Part shown: piece after piece, positions 6,664 through 14,596 of the stretch
Layout of the letters: each line of letters starts with the position of its first letter
Numbering within the stretch: position 1 is the first letter of the stretch
NCBI GenBank assembly: GCA_020722685.1
Contig: DYKH01000070.1
Coordinates: 1 to 27,772, forward strand
From: Caldithrix sp.
GTDB lineage: Bacteria; KSB1; UBA2214; DYKH01
Direction: 5' to 3'
DNA: 27,772 nucleotides
Translations under genes and position numbers: made by a program
Notes under the pieces: generated by a model
Told to the model about the DNA's origin: nothing
What the model saw: only the letters and a program-made list of their open reading frames with translations
Databases searched by the model: none

Positions 6664-9384
6664 ATGACGAAACAAAAATTTGTCTATCAATTTGGCGGTG
6701 GTAAAGCCGAAGGCCGTGCCGACATGAAAGAGCTGTTGGGCGGCAAGGGAGCAAACCTTGCCGAGATGGCTAACTTGGGAGTGCCGGTGCCAGCAGGTTT
6801 TACCATCACCACGGAAATGTGCACCTACTACTACCAAAACAAGAAAAAGTATCCTCCCGAACTGGTGAAGGACGTCAACGCCGCAATGGCAAAAGTCGAG
6901 TCCATCATGGGCGCCAAGTTCGGCGATCCGAAGAACCCGCTTCTGGTGTCGGTGCGGTCCGGCGCGCGTTCTTCCATGCCCGGCATGATGGAAACCGTCC
7001 TCAACATCGGCCTCACCAGCAAGACCATCAAGGGTCTGGCGGCCAAAACCGGCAATGAGCGCTTTGTGTACGACGCCTATCGTCGCTTGATCATGATGTA
7101 TTCCGACGTGGTCATGGAAAAAGCCGCCGGCATCGAGCCGGAAGAAGGTAAAGGCATCCGCCAACAGCTTGAGCAGGAGATGGCCAAAATGAAAAAAGCC
7201 AAAGGCTATACTCAAGACACCGAGCTGACCACGGAGGATCTCAAAAAATTGGTGGCGATATTTAAGGTAAAGGTGAAGGAAGTTTTGGGCAAAGCTTTCC
7301 CCGATGACGCGCAAAAGCAGCTTTGGGGTGGCATCGGCGCCGTGTTCCAAAGCTGGAACGGCAAACGCGCCATCGCTTATCGCCGCATCGAAGGCATTCC
7401 GGATGAGTGGGGAACCGCCGTCAACGTGCAAGCCATGGTGTTCGGTAACATGGGAGACAACAGCGCCACCGGCGTGGCTTTTACTCGTAACCCCGCAACC
7501 GGCGACAACAAATTCTATGGCGAATGGCTCGTCAACGCTCAGGGTGAAGACGTGGTGGCCGGTATCCGTACGCCGGCGCCGTTGAATGAAGCCACCAAGA
7601 GCGAGCAGAACAAGCATCTCGGCTCCTTGGAAAAGATCATGCCGAAAACCTATAAAGAACTGGATGCCATCCGCAAGAATTTGGAGAAGCATTATCGCGA
7701 CATGCTCGACATCGAGTTCACCATCCAAGAGGGACGGCTGTGGATGCTGCAATGCCGCGTCGGCAAACGTACTGGCACCGCCGCCTTGAACATGGCTATG
7801 GATATGTTCAAAGAGAAACTCATTGATGAAAAGGAAGCAGTGATGCGTCTTACGCCTGCGCAGTTGGACGAGCTTCTGCATCCCATCGTCGATCCGGCAG
7901 CGGAGAAAAAGGCAACGCCGATTGCCAAAGGTTTGCCTGCCGGTCCCGGAGGCGCTTGTGGGCAGATCGTGTTCACTGCTAATGACGCTGTAGCCCGGGC
8001 CAAAACCGGCGAAAAGGTTTTGCTCGTACGCGAAGAAACCAATCCGGAAGACGTAGAAGGTATGCGCGCAGCCCAGGGAATTCTTACTGCGCGCGGCGGC
8101 ATGACCTCCCATGCGGCATTGGTCGCCCGCGGTTGGGGCAAGTGCTGTATCGTCGGTTGCGGCGCACTCCATATTGATGCCAAGAAGAAGACCATGAAGG
8201 TAGATGGCAAGGAGTACAAGGAAGGGGATTTTCTGACTTTGAACGGAACAAAAGGCTACGTCTACGCCGGCGAGCTGCCGATGATGAGCGCTGCTGAAAA
8301 TCCGCGCTTTGTGCATTTCATGAAATTGGTGGACAAGCAGCGTCGGCTCAAAGTACGCACCAATGCCGACACTCCGGAAGATGCCAAGAAGGCGTTGGAA
8401 TTCGGCGCCGAAGGCATCGGACTTTTCCGTACCGAGCACATGTTCTACGGCAAAAATTCCGAGGCCCCGCTCTTCTGCCTGCGCAAGATGATCATTTCTA
8501 AAACTGAAGAAGAGCGCAGAAAGGCCTTGAACGAGCTTTATCCCTACGTGAAGAAAGACATCAAGGCGACTCTGGAAGTGATGAGCGGACTTCCCGTAAC
8601 CATCCGTTTGCTTGATCCGCCCTTGCATGAGTTTGTCCCGCAAGAAGCAGACAAACGTGCCGAGCTGGCGAAAAGCTTGGGCATTGACTCAGCCGAGCTA
8701 AGCAAGCGTGCCGAAGGGCTACATGAAACCAACCCCATGATGGGTCATCGCGGTGTGCGTTTGGGGATCACTTATCCGGAAATTACCGAGATGCAGGTGC
8801 GCGCCATTTTGGAGGCCACCGTTGAGCTGATCAAGGCTGGTAAAAAGGTTTTACCGGAAATCATGGTGCCGGTCGTCAGCGTTGCCAAGGAGCTAGACAA
8901 TCAGAAGCTCCTTGTCGAAAAGGTGTATAAGGAAGTGTGCGCCAAGTACAAGGTCAAGGGGATCAAGTTCATGTACGGAACGATGATCGAAATCCCGCGC
9001 GCGGCCCTCACCGCCGGCAAGATCGCCGAAACCGCCGAGTTCTTCTCTTACGGAACCAATGATCTGACCCAGATGGGCTTTGGTTTCTCTCGCGACGACA
9101 TCGGCGGATTTGTGCCGGACTATGTGGGAAAAAAGATACTGCCGGCCGATCCCTTCAACATTCTCGATCAGGAAGGCATTGGCGAGCTGATCAAGATCGG
9201 CATCGAGCGCGGACGAGCGACTCGCCCCAACCTCAAAGTCGGCATTTGCGGCGAGCACGGCGGCGAGCCCAGCTCGGTGGCATTCTGTCATCGTGTGGGC
9301 ATGGACTATGTCTCCTGCTCCCCGTATCGCGTGCCCATCGCTCGCTTGGCAGCGGCGCAGGCTGCCATCATGGACAGTAAGTAA
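6664..9384 (+). CDS. ppdK: Pyruvate, phosphate dikinase
   Basis: Interconverts pyruvate, ATP and phosphate with phosphoenolpyruvate, AMP and pyrophosphate, linking glycolysis and gluconeogenesis in the cytoplasm. The 906 residues match the usual family length. The N-terminal ATP-grasp domain includes 'LLGGKGANLAEMANLGVPVP' and 'SVRSGARSSMPGMMETVLN'. The central phosphohistidine domain carries His483 in 'GGMTSHAALVARG', with the adjacent Thr481 as the classic regulatory position. The C-terminal barrel has 'FRTEHMFYG', 'NPMMGHRGVRLG' and Cys885 in 'SCSPYRVPIARLA'. AAAGGAGAG precedes the ATG. A strong intrinsic terminator follows the stop codon and a palindromic repeat precedes it, so it is probably a single transcription unit. 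Confidence 0.97.
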   Translation: MTKQKFVYQFGGGKAEGRADMKELLGGKGANLAEMANLGVPVPAGFTITTEMCTYYYQNKKKYPPELVKDVNAAMAKVESIMGAKFGDPKNPLLVSVRSGARSSMPGMMETVLNIGLTSKTIKGLAAKTGNERFVYDAYRRLIMMYSDVVMEKAAGIEPEEGKGIRQQLEQEMAKMKKAKGYTQDTELTTEDLKKLVAIFKVKVKEVLGKAFPDDAQKQLWGGIGAVFQSWNGKRAIAYRRIEGIPDEWGTAVNVQAMVFGNMGDNSATGVAFTRNPATGDNKFYGEWLVNAQGEDVVAGIRTPAPLNEATKSEQNKHLGSLEKIMPKTYKELDAIRKNLEKHYRDMLDIEFTIQEGRLWMLQCRVGKRTGTAALNMAMDMFKEKLIDEKEAVMRLTPAQLDELLHPIVDPAAEKKATPIAKGLPAGPGGACGQIVFTANDAVARAKTGEKVLLVREETNPEDVEGMRAAQGILTARGGMTSHAALVARGWGKCCIVGCGALHIDAKKKTMKVDGKEYKEGDFLTLNGTKGYVYAGELPMMSAAENPRFVHFMKLVDKQRRLKVRTNADTPEDAKKALEFGAEGIGLFRTEHMFYGKNSEAPLFCLRKMIISKTEEERRKALNELYPYVKKDIKATLEVMSGLPVTIRLLDPPLHEFVPQEADKRAELAKSLGIDSAELSKRAEGLHETNPMMGHRGVRLGITYPEITEMQVRAILEATVELIKAGKKVLPEIMVPVVSVAKELDNQKLLVEKVYKEVCAKYKVKGIKFMYGTMIEIPRAALTAGKIAETAEFFSYGTNDLTQMGFGFSRDDIGGFVPDYVGKKILPADPFNILDQEGIGELIKIGIERGRATRPNLKVGICGEHGGEPSSVAFCHRVGMDYVSCSPYRVPIARLAAAQAAIMDSK

Positions 9385-9407
9385 CAGGTCGACATTTGAA
9401 AAAGTAC

Positions 9408-9440
9408 AAAGCGCCTGCCTTCAGTGGTGGGCGCTTTTTT
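9408..9440 (+). terminator. Intrinsic terminator after ppdK
   Basis: A 9-bp stem (GCGCCTGCC with GGTGGGCGC, including two G-U pairs) around the loop TTCAGT is followed by TTTTTT. It lies 24 bases after the dikinase stop and is a textbook Rho-independent terminator. Confidence 0.9.
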
Positions 9441-9711
9441 GTGACTGTTCAGGCTATGGCTGGAATGGCAAAACGATTACCGGCAAAACAATCAGAAACG
9501 CTCGCTCGTTCTGGATTTGAATCCAATAAGGAGTGCAAACCTCTCTTGTCGCAGTTGTCTAAGGGAAGAATAGTTTTGCCTCAAATAGTCTTGCCTTCCA
9601 AATGGCTTCTGAAGAGTAGTCTTTTATATCTAGAAATGGCTTGCTGCTGTGACATGTTGAGTTGGTAACCTCCAAGATTGAGGGGCCAGGATAATTGTTA
9701 TAAACGGATTG
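9441..9711. other. Intergenic region before the HAD phosphatase gene
   Basis: About 270 bases without a credible gene. Open frames here on both strands lack a Shine-Dalgarno site and run into the phosphatase gene in shadow frames. TTATAA near 9698-9703 is a possible -10 element, but no good -35 is placed correctly. Nothing else stands out. Confidence 0.4.
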
Positions 9712-10374
9712 ATGAGACTGCGTATTTTTTGCGATTTTGACGGCACGATTGCCAAGAACGATATCGGCAACTCGGTTTTCACTACTTTTGGCGATGCCGA
9801 TCATTGGTGGGAATTGGTGCGGGAATGGAAAGCGGGGCGCATCAAGGGGCGAGAGTTGTGGCAGCGCCAGTGCCAGGTCAGTCGCATGACTGAGGCGGAT
9901 CTGGATGCGTTCGCCGCTACCCAAGCCATCGATCCGGCCTTTCCGGCATTTGTTGCTTTTTGCCGGCAAAAAGCTATTCCTCTGGTTGTCCTCAGCGACG
10001 GCATGGATGAATACATCCAGCGCATTTTAGCTTTTCATGGCTTGGGTGACTTGGCCGTTCGCGCGAACCATTTGATCATCAAGCCTGATGGGAGAGTGGA
10101 GGCGGAATTTCCCTATTATGAAACGGGCTGCGGCGTTTGCGCCAATTGCAAGGGATCGCATCTGCGCCAAGCAAGACAGCCTGACACGACCTTGGTCTAC
10201 GTCGGCGACGGTCGGTCGGACTTGTGCGCCTTGGCCGAAGCAGATGTCACTTTTGCCAAGAGTGAGTTGTTGGCTTATTGTCGGGAGAAGAACTTGGGCT
10301 GCCGGCCATTTTCCACGTTTGCGGACGTGCTGGAAGAGGTGAGAGAGCTTGTGGAGGAAAATTCACAGTGCTAA
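9712..10374 (+). CDS. HAD-superfamily (subfamily IB) phosphatase, MtnX-like
   Basis: A soluble 220-residue phosphohydrolase. Motif I 'CDFDGT' gives the nucleophile Asp8 and acid/base Asp10. Motif II is 'VVLSDGMDEYI' and motif III 'VYVGDGRSDLCALAEADV'. The helical cap and length resemble MtnX (2-hydroxy-3-keto-5-methylthiopentenyl-1-phosphate phosphatase) and its relatives. The cysteine-containing 'GCGVCANCKGSHL' segment is common in this subgroup. No other methionine-salvage gene is present, so the substrate is uncertain; sugar phosphates or phosphoserine-like compounds are possible. ATG 9712 is preferred over TTG 9709. The Shine-Dalgarno is weak. The gene converges on the ATPase/DUF4276 pair. 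Confidence 0.82.
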   Translation: MRLRIFCDFDGTIAKNDIGNSVFTTFGDADHWWELVREWKAGRIKGRELWQRQCQVSRMTEADLDAFAATQAIDPAFPAFVAFCRQKAIPLVVLSDGMDEYIQRILAFHGLGDLAVRANHLIIKPDGRVEAEFPYYETGCGVCANCKGSHLRQARQPDTTLVYVGDGRSDLCALAEADVTFAKSELLAYCREKNLGCRPFSTFADVLEEVRELVEENSQC

Positions 10375-10438
10375 TGTGGATATTGGACTCACCGACGTTC
10401 ATTCGGGAACAATAATGGGGTTCCTGTCCGGGTAGCAG

Positions 10439-11064
10439 TTAGCCGCCCGACATCCTCCTGATCATAAGCTTTAGATAGCGCAACGCTCGACTTAGGCTGT
10501 CTGCATGCATGGCCGCAATATCCGGCCTCCAGGCGTTTTTTGAGCTTTCAATGAATTCGATCATTCGGGATGTGTAGGCAGGCCCCACTCGCCTTCCACT
10601 TTCATCACGTGGTACCATGTCCTCCCGAATTTCCCGGCGGCGGGAGGATTTCGCCAGATTGACTAAAAAAGTCTTTGGGTTCTGGGTGATTTCAGGATTC
10701 AGAGGTATTTTTGAAACTGAAACGCTCAAGAAATGTGCGAGCTTTTCACGATCCGCCATCAGCCAAGCTTCAATTGCGCGAACTGCAATACGGAAGCACA
10801 TTCCGCTGGCTGGTTCATGAAGACGTTGGGCTAACACAGGCGGCGCACATTCGGCATCTTTGTCAAGGTCTACAATAACTATCTACGGTGTAAAACGTGC
10901 TGCTTCGTTGTAACCGTTCAGGTGCCTGTAAATTGGGGGCTTTCCTTTCTTACCATAAACATTTCCGGGGCGGCACCGGCAAGTCGAATCAGTCGCCGCG
11001 CTGCAGCTTCGTCCACATCGCCCTCAACAACTGCCGAGATGACAATAGAATCGTTTTTGTCCAT
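10439..11064 (-). pseudogene. DUF4276-like (Toprim-related) partner of the AAA ATPase, broken
   Basis: Translation starts at ATG 11064, six bases after the ATPase stop and with GGGGA upstream, and reads 'VVEGDVDEAAARRLIRLAGAAP'. It then loses frame at the CCCC run 10967-10970. Adding one C restores 'AAPGNVYGKKGKP' and '..HLNGYNEAARFTP'. That frame next meets TAG where relatives have Trp ('P-stop-IVIVDLDKDAECAPP') and continues through 'CFRIAVRAIEAWLMADREKL' and 'REDMVPRDESGRRVGPAY' to the stop at 10439. Two separate lesions make an inactive gene likely; a homopolymer sequencing error could explain only the first. Intact relatives are ATPase-linked proteins of about 200 residues with an acidic VEG...D and DLD pattern like Toprim nucleases. 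Confidence 0.8.
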
Positions 11065-11069
11065 TCTAT

Positions 11070-12233
11070 CTAATCCCCAAATAGCATCAATTGATGGACG
11101 TTTTCGGGTTTCGTGCGAGGCATAACTGCATCCGCCAAAGGATAGCCTTGTTCCAAAAGAATTTTGATCTCGGAGTAGCTACTTGCCGGCTTGACCTCTG
11201 TGCCTTCTTCGCCCGGCAAAAGAAGCAATACCTCGTCCAATCCGATTCCCTCATCCTGAAGCATTTCCGTTGAATGAGTACTCACCAGCGTTTGGCGATC
11301 TGTGCGGCTTTGGACTCGTGCAAACATCTGTGGAAGAAATCTCACCACCTCCGGATGGAGCGACAACTCAGGTTCTTCCAAAAGAAGCGGTCCACTACCT
11401 TCCTGCAGAGCCCAAAGCAATCCGATTAACCGAAGAGTCCCATCGGAAAAATGTTCTTCAGTTTGCCACGCCCCTTGGGGTCGCCAGTGCTCGTATTTGC
11501 CGCGCAAATGCGGCGTACCTCGAACATCTCTCCAAAGTTCGAGACCCTTAAGTTGAGGAACCGCTAATTCCAAGGCCTTGCGGATCCGTCTTAATCTTGC
11601 GCCGCGGGTCTTTTCCGACGTACGTGCGATTCCTTCAAGAAAATCGCCGCCAAAAGGGTCGTTGGATCGACCTATTGAACGGTCTGGCTCGCGAATGAGC
11701 TGAGGCACGACATGAAGGTATCGTATGGATGCGAAAAAATCCGCCAACTCCCTGAATTGCTGGTTTGCATGCAATTGTTCCAGCAATGTCTGTTTGAGTC
11801 TGTCCGGGTCTTTTTTGTCATCCTCGTCTGGGCGACTACGAATTGCCTGATTGCTTCTAGTCACCACCTCGGACTTGATAATTGGGCGTCGCAGATTGTC
11901 TTGGCTAAAGGCCAATTCGTATTCCCACTGGGAAGGGCCATCCTGGTTGCCAACTGATACTTTCAGAATCAGATCAGAATATCTTCGTGCTGCCAGACAC
12001 CGTAAGCTTGACACACCGCCTCTCTTCCGAACAGCCTCTTGAAATCCACCACCTATGGAAACGATGTCGCGCAGAAAACGAAATGCGTCTAGTAGATTGG
12101 ATTTGCCAGACGCATTTGGTCCTACTAAGAAAATCCGCCGTGAAAGGGCAACGCGTATGTCAGTAAAATTGCGCCAATTATTCAGTTGAACACGAGTAAA
12201 GCGCATTGAGGATGTACTTTTTGACTCTCTCAT
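11070..12233 (-). CDS. AAA family ATPase, RecF/OLD-like (AAA_15/AAA_21 type)
   Basis: An SMC/ABC-like ATPase of 387 residues. It starts with 'FTRVQLNNWRNFTDIRVALS' and Walker A 'GPNASGKS' (38-45), the hallmark of RecF, OLD and related defence ATPases. The ABC signature is 'FSDGTLRLIGLLWAL' (from 262), Walker B 'LLLEEPELSLHPE' (about 283-294) and the switch His320 in 'STHS'. A helical insert lies between. ATG 12233 has GAGGAG nine bases upstream; ATG 12206 is a weaker choice. The downstream DUF4276-like gene begins six bases after the stop, so the two form an operon. Such ATPase plus Toprim-like pairs are widespread and some act against phages. Function here is inferred, not shown. Confidence 0.88.
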   Translation of the reverse strand: MRESKSTSSMRFTRVQLNNWRNFTDIRVALSRRIFLVGPNASGKSNLLDAFRFLRDIVSIGGGFQEAVRKRGGVSSLRCLAARRYSDLILKVSVGNQDGPSQWEYELAFSQDNLRRPIIKSEVVTRSNQAIRSRPDEDDKKDPDRLKQTLLEQLHANQQFRELADFFASIRYLHVVPQLIREPDRSIGRSNDPFGGDFLEGIARTSEKTRGARLRRIRKALELAVPQLKGLELWRDVRGTPHLRGKYEHWRPQGAWQTEEHFSDGTLRLIGLLWALQEGSGPLLLEEPELSLHPEVVRFLPQMFARVQSRTDRQTLVSTHSTEMLQDEGIGLDEVLLLLPGEEGTEVKPASSYSEIKILLEQGYPLADAVMPRTKPENVHQLMLFGD

Positions 12234-12389
12234 ATGAAGAAACTCCTCGAATTACGCCGTGAACGGACGCCATTCTACGCATCCGCTGAAGCAGGTCTTA
12301 GCATTCCATTATGCCAGCGCAATACGCTTTTGGCGCATCCACCTATGGCGTGATAAGCTAAGCATTTTTCGCTTAGATTCAAAACGCCT
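12234..12389 (-). other. Leader region of the ATPase gene
   Basis: A stretch of 156 bases between the ATPase start and the end of the hydrolase gene, both read on the - strand. It has a 6-bp hairpin (CTAAGC/GCTTAG at 12358-12376, seven-base loop) soon after the hydrolase stop, and two copies of GGATGCG on the - strand about 50 bases apart. The first hairpin lacks a T-tract, so it is at best a weak terminator. I see no open frame with a start here. Confidence 0.35.
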
Positions 12390-13250
12390 TTATTGGTTTT
12401 CAATGGTCAATCTTGATGCCAGCCACTTCCACACCGCCTCAAAGACCAATACTCGATTGATCTCATTAAATACTTCGTGATAGGCATTAGGGAAGGTTAA
12501 TACCACTTTGTCTTTGGAGGCAAATTTTTCCATCAACAGTTTGGCCCCTTCTGCGCTGCAAACGCGATCCTCGGCGCCTAAGAGCAGGAGCAAGGGAAGG
12601 CGAATTTCCGCAGCGCGTCTGTTGCATTCCGCAATCGTATCCAACATACCATAATAAAGCGCGGCGCTGACCCGATCATGGAATAACGCATCCTGCTTGG
12701 TAACCCGCACTACCGCGAGGTCATGGGTAAGCTGCTCGGGTGCGATCCCGGAGGGCATAGTGACATCAAGCTTAGCTTTGATTAATAGCCTAGCGAGCAT
12801 TTCTTTCCACATCGGCACTTGCACGGCGATGGCAAAAGCCGGCGACGAAAAGATGGCGCCAGTCAATCCGTGGCTGTGGTCGAGGAGGTAATGCAAGGCG
12901 ATCAATCCACCCATGCTGTGGCCGAGGAGAAAAGTCGGCTTGTCGGCCATTTGCTCCTGCACGTTTTCCCGCAGTTGGTGCAGATCCGCACTGAAATCCG
13001 TGAACTGGCCGACGCAACCGCGCTTGCCTTCGGACTTGCCGTGCCCTTGATGATCCAAGGCAAAGATGGCAACGCCTTTGGGGACAAAATAATCGACCAC
13101 AAACCGGTAGCGCCCCGAATGCTCGCCGACTCCGTGCGCCAGCAAAAAATTGGCCCGATGGTTGGTCTCCGGAGACCAGGACTGATAATAAATTCGTAGC
13201 CCTCGATTATTTCTTAGAGAGCCCTCTTTGTGTATTATGTTGTTGGACAC
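12390..13250 (-). CDS. Alpha/beta hydrolase, monoacylglycerol lipase/lysophospholipase type
   Basis: A 286-residue serine hydrolase with no signal peptide. The oxyanion region is 'LLAHGVGEHSGRY', followed by 'ALDHQGHGKSEGKRG'. The nucleophile is Ser112 in 'LLGHSMGGLIALHY', the acid Asp228 in 'LLLGAEDRVC' and the base His258 in 'NAYHEVFNE'. The full arrangement is that of the Hydrolase_4 (monoglyceride lipase) family. It probably releases fatty acids from monoacylglycerols or lysolipids; the substrate is not fixed by sequence. The GTG start has AAGGG five bases upstream. It stands alone on the - strand, 121 bases after the end of the lipoprotein gene, with inverted repeats in its upstream region. 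Confidence 0.88.
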   Translation of the reverse strand: MSNNIIHKEGSLRNNRGLRIYYQSWSPETNHRANFLLAHGVGEHSGRYRFVVDYFVPKGVAIFALDHQGHGKSEGKRGCVGQFTDFSADLHQLRENVQEQMADKPTFLLGHSMGGLIALHYLLDHSHGLTGAIFSSPAFAIAVQVPMWKEMLARLLIKAKLDVTMPSGIAPEQLTHDLAVVRVTKQDALFHDRVSAALYYGMLDTIAECNRRAAEIRLPLLLLLGAEDRVCSAEGAKLLMEKFASKDKVVLTFPNAYHEVFNEINRVLVFEAVWKWLASRLTIENQ

Positions 13251-13371
13251 TTTAGCCCTTCACTTTAGCTCAATATGAGTCAGATATTGTATCTTAAATT
13301 TGTGCAACTTATGGCTAATAACAAAAAGTCCGAGCTCACTTTTATGGAGGAGCTTTAATAGGCCATAAGGG
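13251..13371. other. Upstream region of the hydrolase gene with inverted repeats
   Basis: Two symmetric sites lie in these 121 AT-rich bases. CAATAT (13271-13276) and ATATTG (13284-13289) are separated by seven bases, a form typical of an operator. CTTATGGC (13308-13315) and GCCATAAG (13362-13369) could form the base of a stem or terminator after the lipoprotein gene. No consensus promoter could be fixed. Confidence 0.35.
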
Positions 13372-13797
13372 CTAATAGAAAATATAATGACGGATCTTCG
13401 CCTTGTAGCCAAGTCCCGGCTTTTCAACATAACTGAATTTCAAGGTGTCTATCGGTTGAAAGCGATCTTTTAGCCGCAAAATGAGATTAGGGGCAGGATA
13501 AACATTCGGGCCGAATAGCCCGACAATGTCCCAAGCTTCCAGAATAGAAATTCCCGTATAGTACGTTGCAATTAAAATACTATCCGCATTATAATGCCTA
13601 TAAGTGGAACTGTTGACTTTGTATTTTGCATACACACCATCAGGAAATGGGTAGGAATCATTTCCTTCAAAGTATTCATCCTGGTAGGTAAAAGGCGCTC
13701 CGGCAATATTTGATACATCTCTATTGCAGGAGATAACACTACCGATCAGAATAAGAAGAAGAAATGCGCTTTCAGGAGTGATCATAGTTTTTATCAT
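13372..13797 (-). CDS. Small lipoprotein of unknown function
   Basis: A 141-residue product with a charged start, a hydrophobic helix and the lipobox 'SVISC' (Cys24), so it should be exported and lipidated. The mature part (about 118 residues) is rich in Tyr, Asp and Asn and looks beta-stranded ('FPDGVYAKYKVNSSTY', 'LILRLKDRFQPIDTLKFSY'). I do not recognise the family. AAGGAG lies eight bases before the ATG at 13797. Base composition is more AT-rich than its neighbours, as often seen for surface lipoproteins or recently gained genes. It is separated from sfsA by a 106-base gap that contains a perfect inverted repeat. Confidence 0.7.
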   Translation of the reverse strand: MIKTMITPESAFLLLILIGSVISCNRDVSNIAGAPFTYQDEYFEGNDSYPFPDGVYAKYKVNSSTYRHYNADSILIATYYTGISILEAWDIVGLFGPNVYPAPNLILRLKDRFQPIDTLKFSYVEKPGLGYKAKIRHYIFY

Positions 13798-13853
13798 CGA
13801 TGCTACTCCTTATTTTGCCAAAATTAAACCTGCGAATTACAATTCAGGTTGAG

Positions 13854-13881
13854 GATCAGTTGGTGAACAGAACAACTGATC
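13854..13881. other. Perfect 9-bp inverted repeat between sfsA and the lipoprotein gene
   Basis: GATCAGTTG (13854-13862) and CAACTGATC (13873-13881) enclose ten bases. It lies 23 bases beyond the sfsA stop and 57 bases before the lipoprotein start. It could be a terminator stem (no T-tract follows on either strand) or an operator. Confidence 0.4.
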
Positions 13882-13903
13882 AAGAGCCGGTTCCAATTGG
13901 CTG

Positions 13904-14596
13904 TTAAATCCGGTAAGGCAAGGGTTCTGCAATGGCAATTTCTTCCGGTGTCACCGTGGCATAATACGCCAGTATCTCTACTCCGTTTGCAGCGGCGACA
14001 CGCAGGGTTCGCGCGTACACCGGATCGATGTGCTCAGCCGGACGAAATAGCTTGGCGTCCTCCCGTTGAATGAGATAGAACATGACGGCGCGGTGCCCTT
14101 CAGCAACCATATCGACAAGTTCTTGCAGGTGTTTCGTTCCCCGTTCTGTGACGGCATCCGGGAAATAAGCAATATCTTTCTCGACCAATGTGACGTTTTT
14201 TACCTCGACATAACAGAGGCGTTCGGGAAACGACAGCAATAGATCGATGCGGCTATTTTTGCCATACTTTACTTCTTTTCGTATATCATTCGCGTATCTG
14301 AACTCGGGTATTTGGCCGGCTTTTATCGCTTCATAAACCAGGCGATTCGGCGTGAGCGTGTTGATTCCCACCCAGACGTTGTTGGTGTAGACCAATTCCC
14401 AAGTATGCGCATAGCGGCGATGAGGATTATCGCTTTTGGAGACCATGACCGGGCTGCCGGGATCGCTGCATGAGCGCATGCTTCCCGAATTAGGGCAATG
14501 GGCAGTGACCGTCTCGCCGGTCTCCAAATGGATATCCGCCAAAAATCGCTTGTACCGGCGCAACAGCGTCCCTCGTTGTAGCGGCGGCAGCTTCAC
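13904..14596 (-). CDS. sfsA: SfsA family DNA/RNA nuclease (sugar fermentation stimulation protein)
   Basis: A 230-residue protein matching SfsA along its length. The N-terminal OB-like part reads 'RGTLLRRYKRFLADI' and 'TAHCPNSGSM'. The PD-(D/E)XK nuclease core follows, with 'SRIDLLLSF' and 'CYVEVKNVTLVE'; the 'FPDAVTERGTKHLQEL' segment is highly typical. E. coli SfsA was first linked to maltose gene activation and has been reported to bind or cleave nucleic acid; its physiological role is unsettled. The GTG start overlaps the nitroreductase stop as GTGA, so translation is probably coupled. It is the last gene of the deacetylase-acyltransferase-nitroreductase-sfsA run. Confidence 0.93.
   Translation of the reverse strand: MKLPPLQRGTLLRRYKRFLADIHLETGETVTAHCPNSGSMRSCSDPGSPVMVSKSDNPHRRYAHTWELVYTNNVWVGINTLTPNRLVYEAIKAGQIPEFRYANDIRKEVKYGKNSRIDLLLSFPERLCYVEVKNVTLVEKDIAYFPDAVTERGTKHLQELVDMVAEGHRAVMFYLIQREDAKLFRPAEHIDPVYARTLRVAAANGVEILAYYATVTPEEIAIAEPLPYRI

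Noticed and set aside
6649..8643. 664-codon - strand ORF opposite pyruvate phosphate dikinase
   Set aside because: It is exactly antisense to a fully recognised enzyme. Its His- and Phe-rich composition is a reading-frame artefact of high-bias coding sequence.
10617..10820. 67-codon + strand ORF within the DUF4276-like region
   Set aside because: It is the antisense shadow of the effector's C-terminal half, whose - strand translation matches family motifs.
10967..10970. Programmed frameshift making an intact effector
   Set aside because: No canonical slippery heptamer or downstream structure was seen, and the TAG in the second frame would still stop translation.
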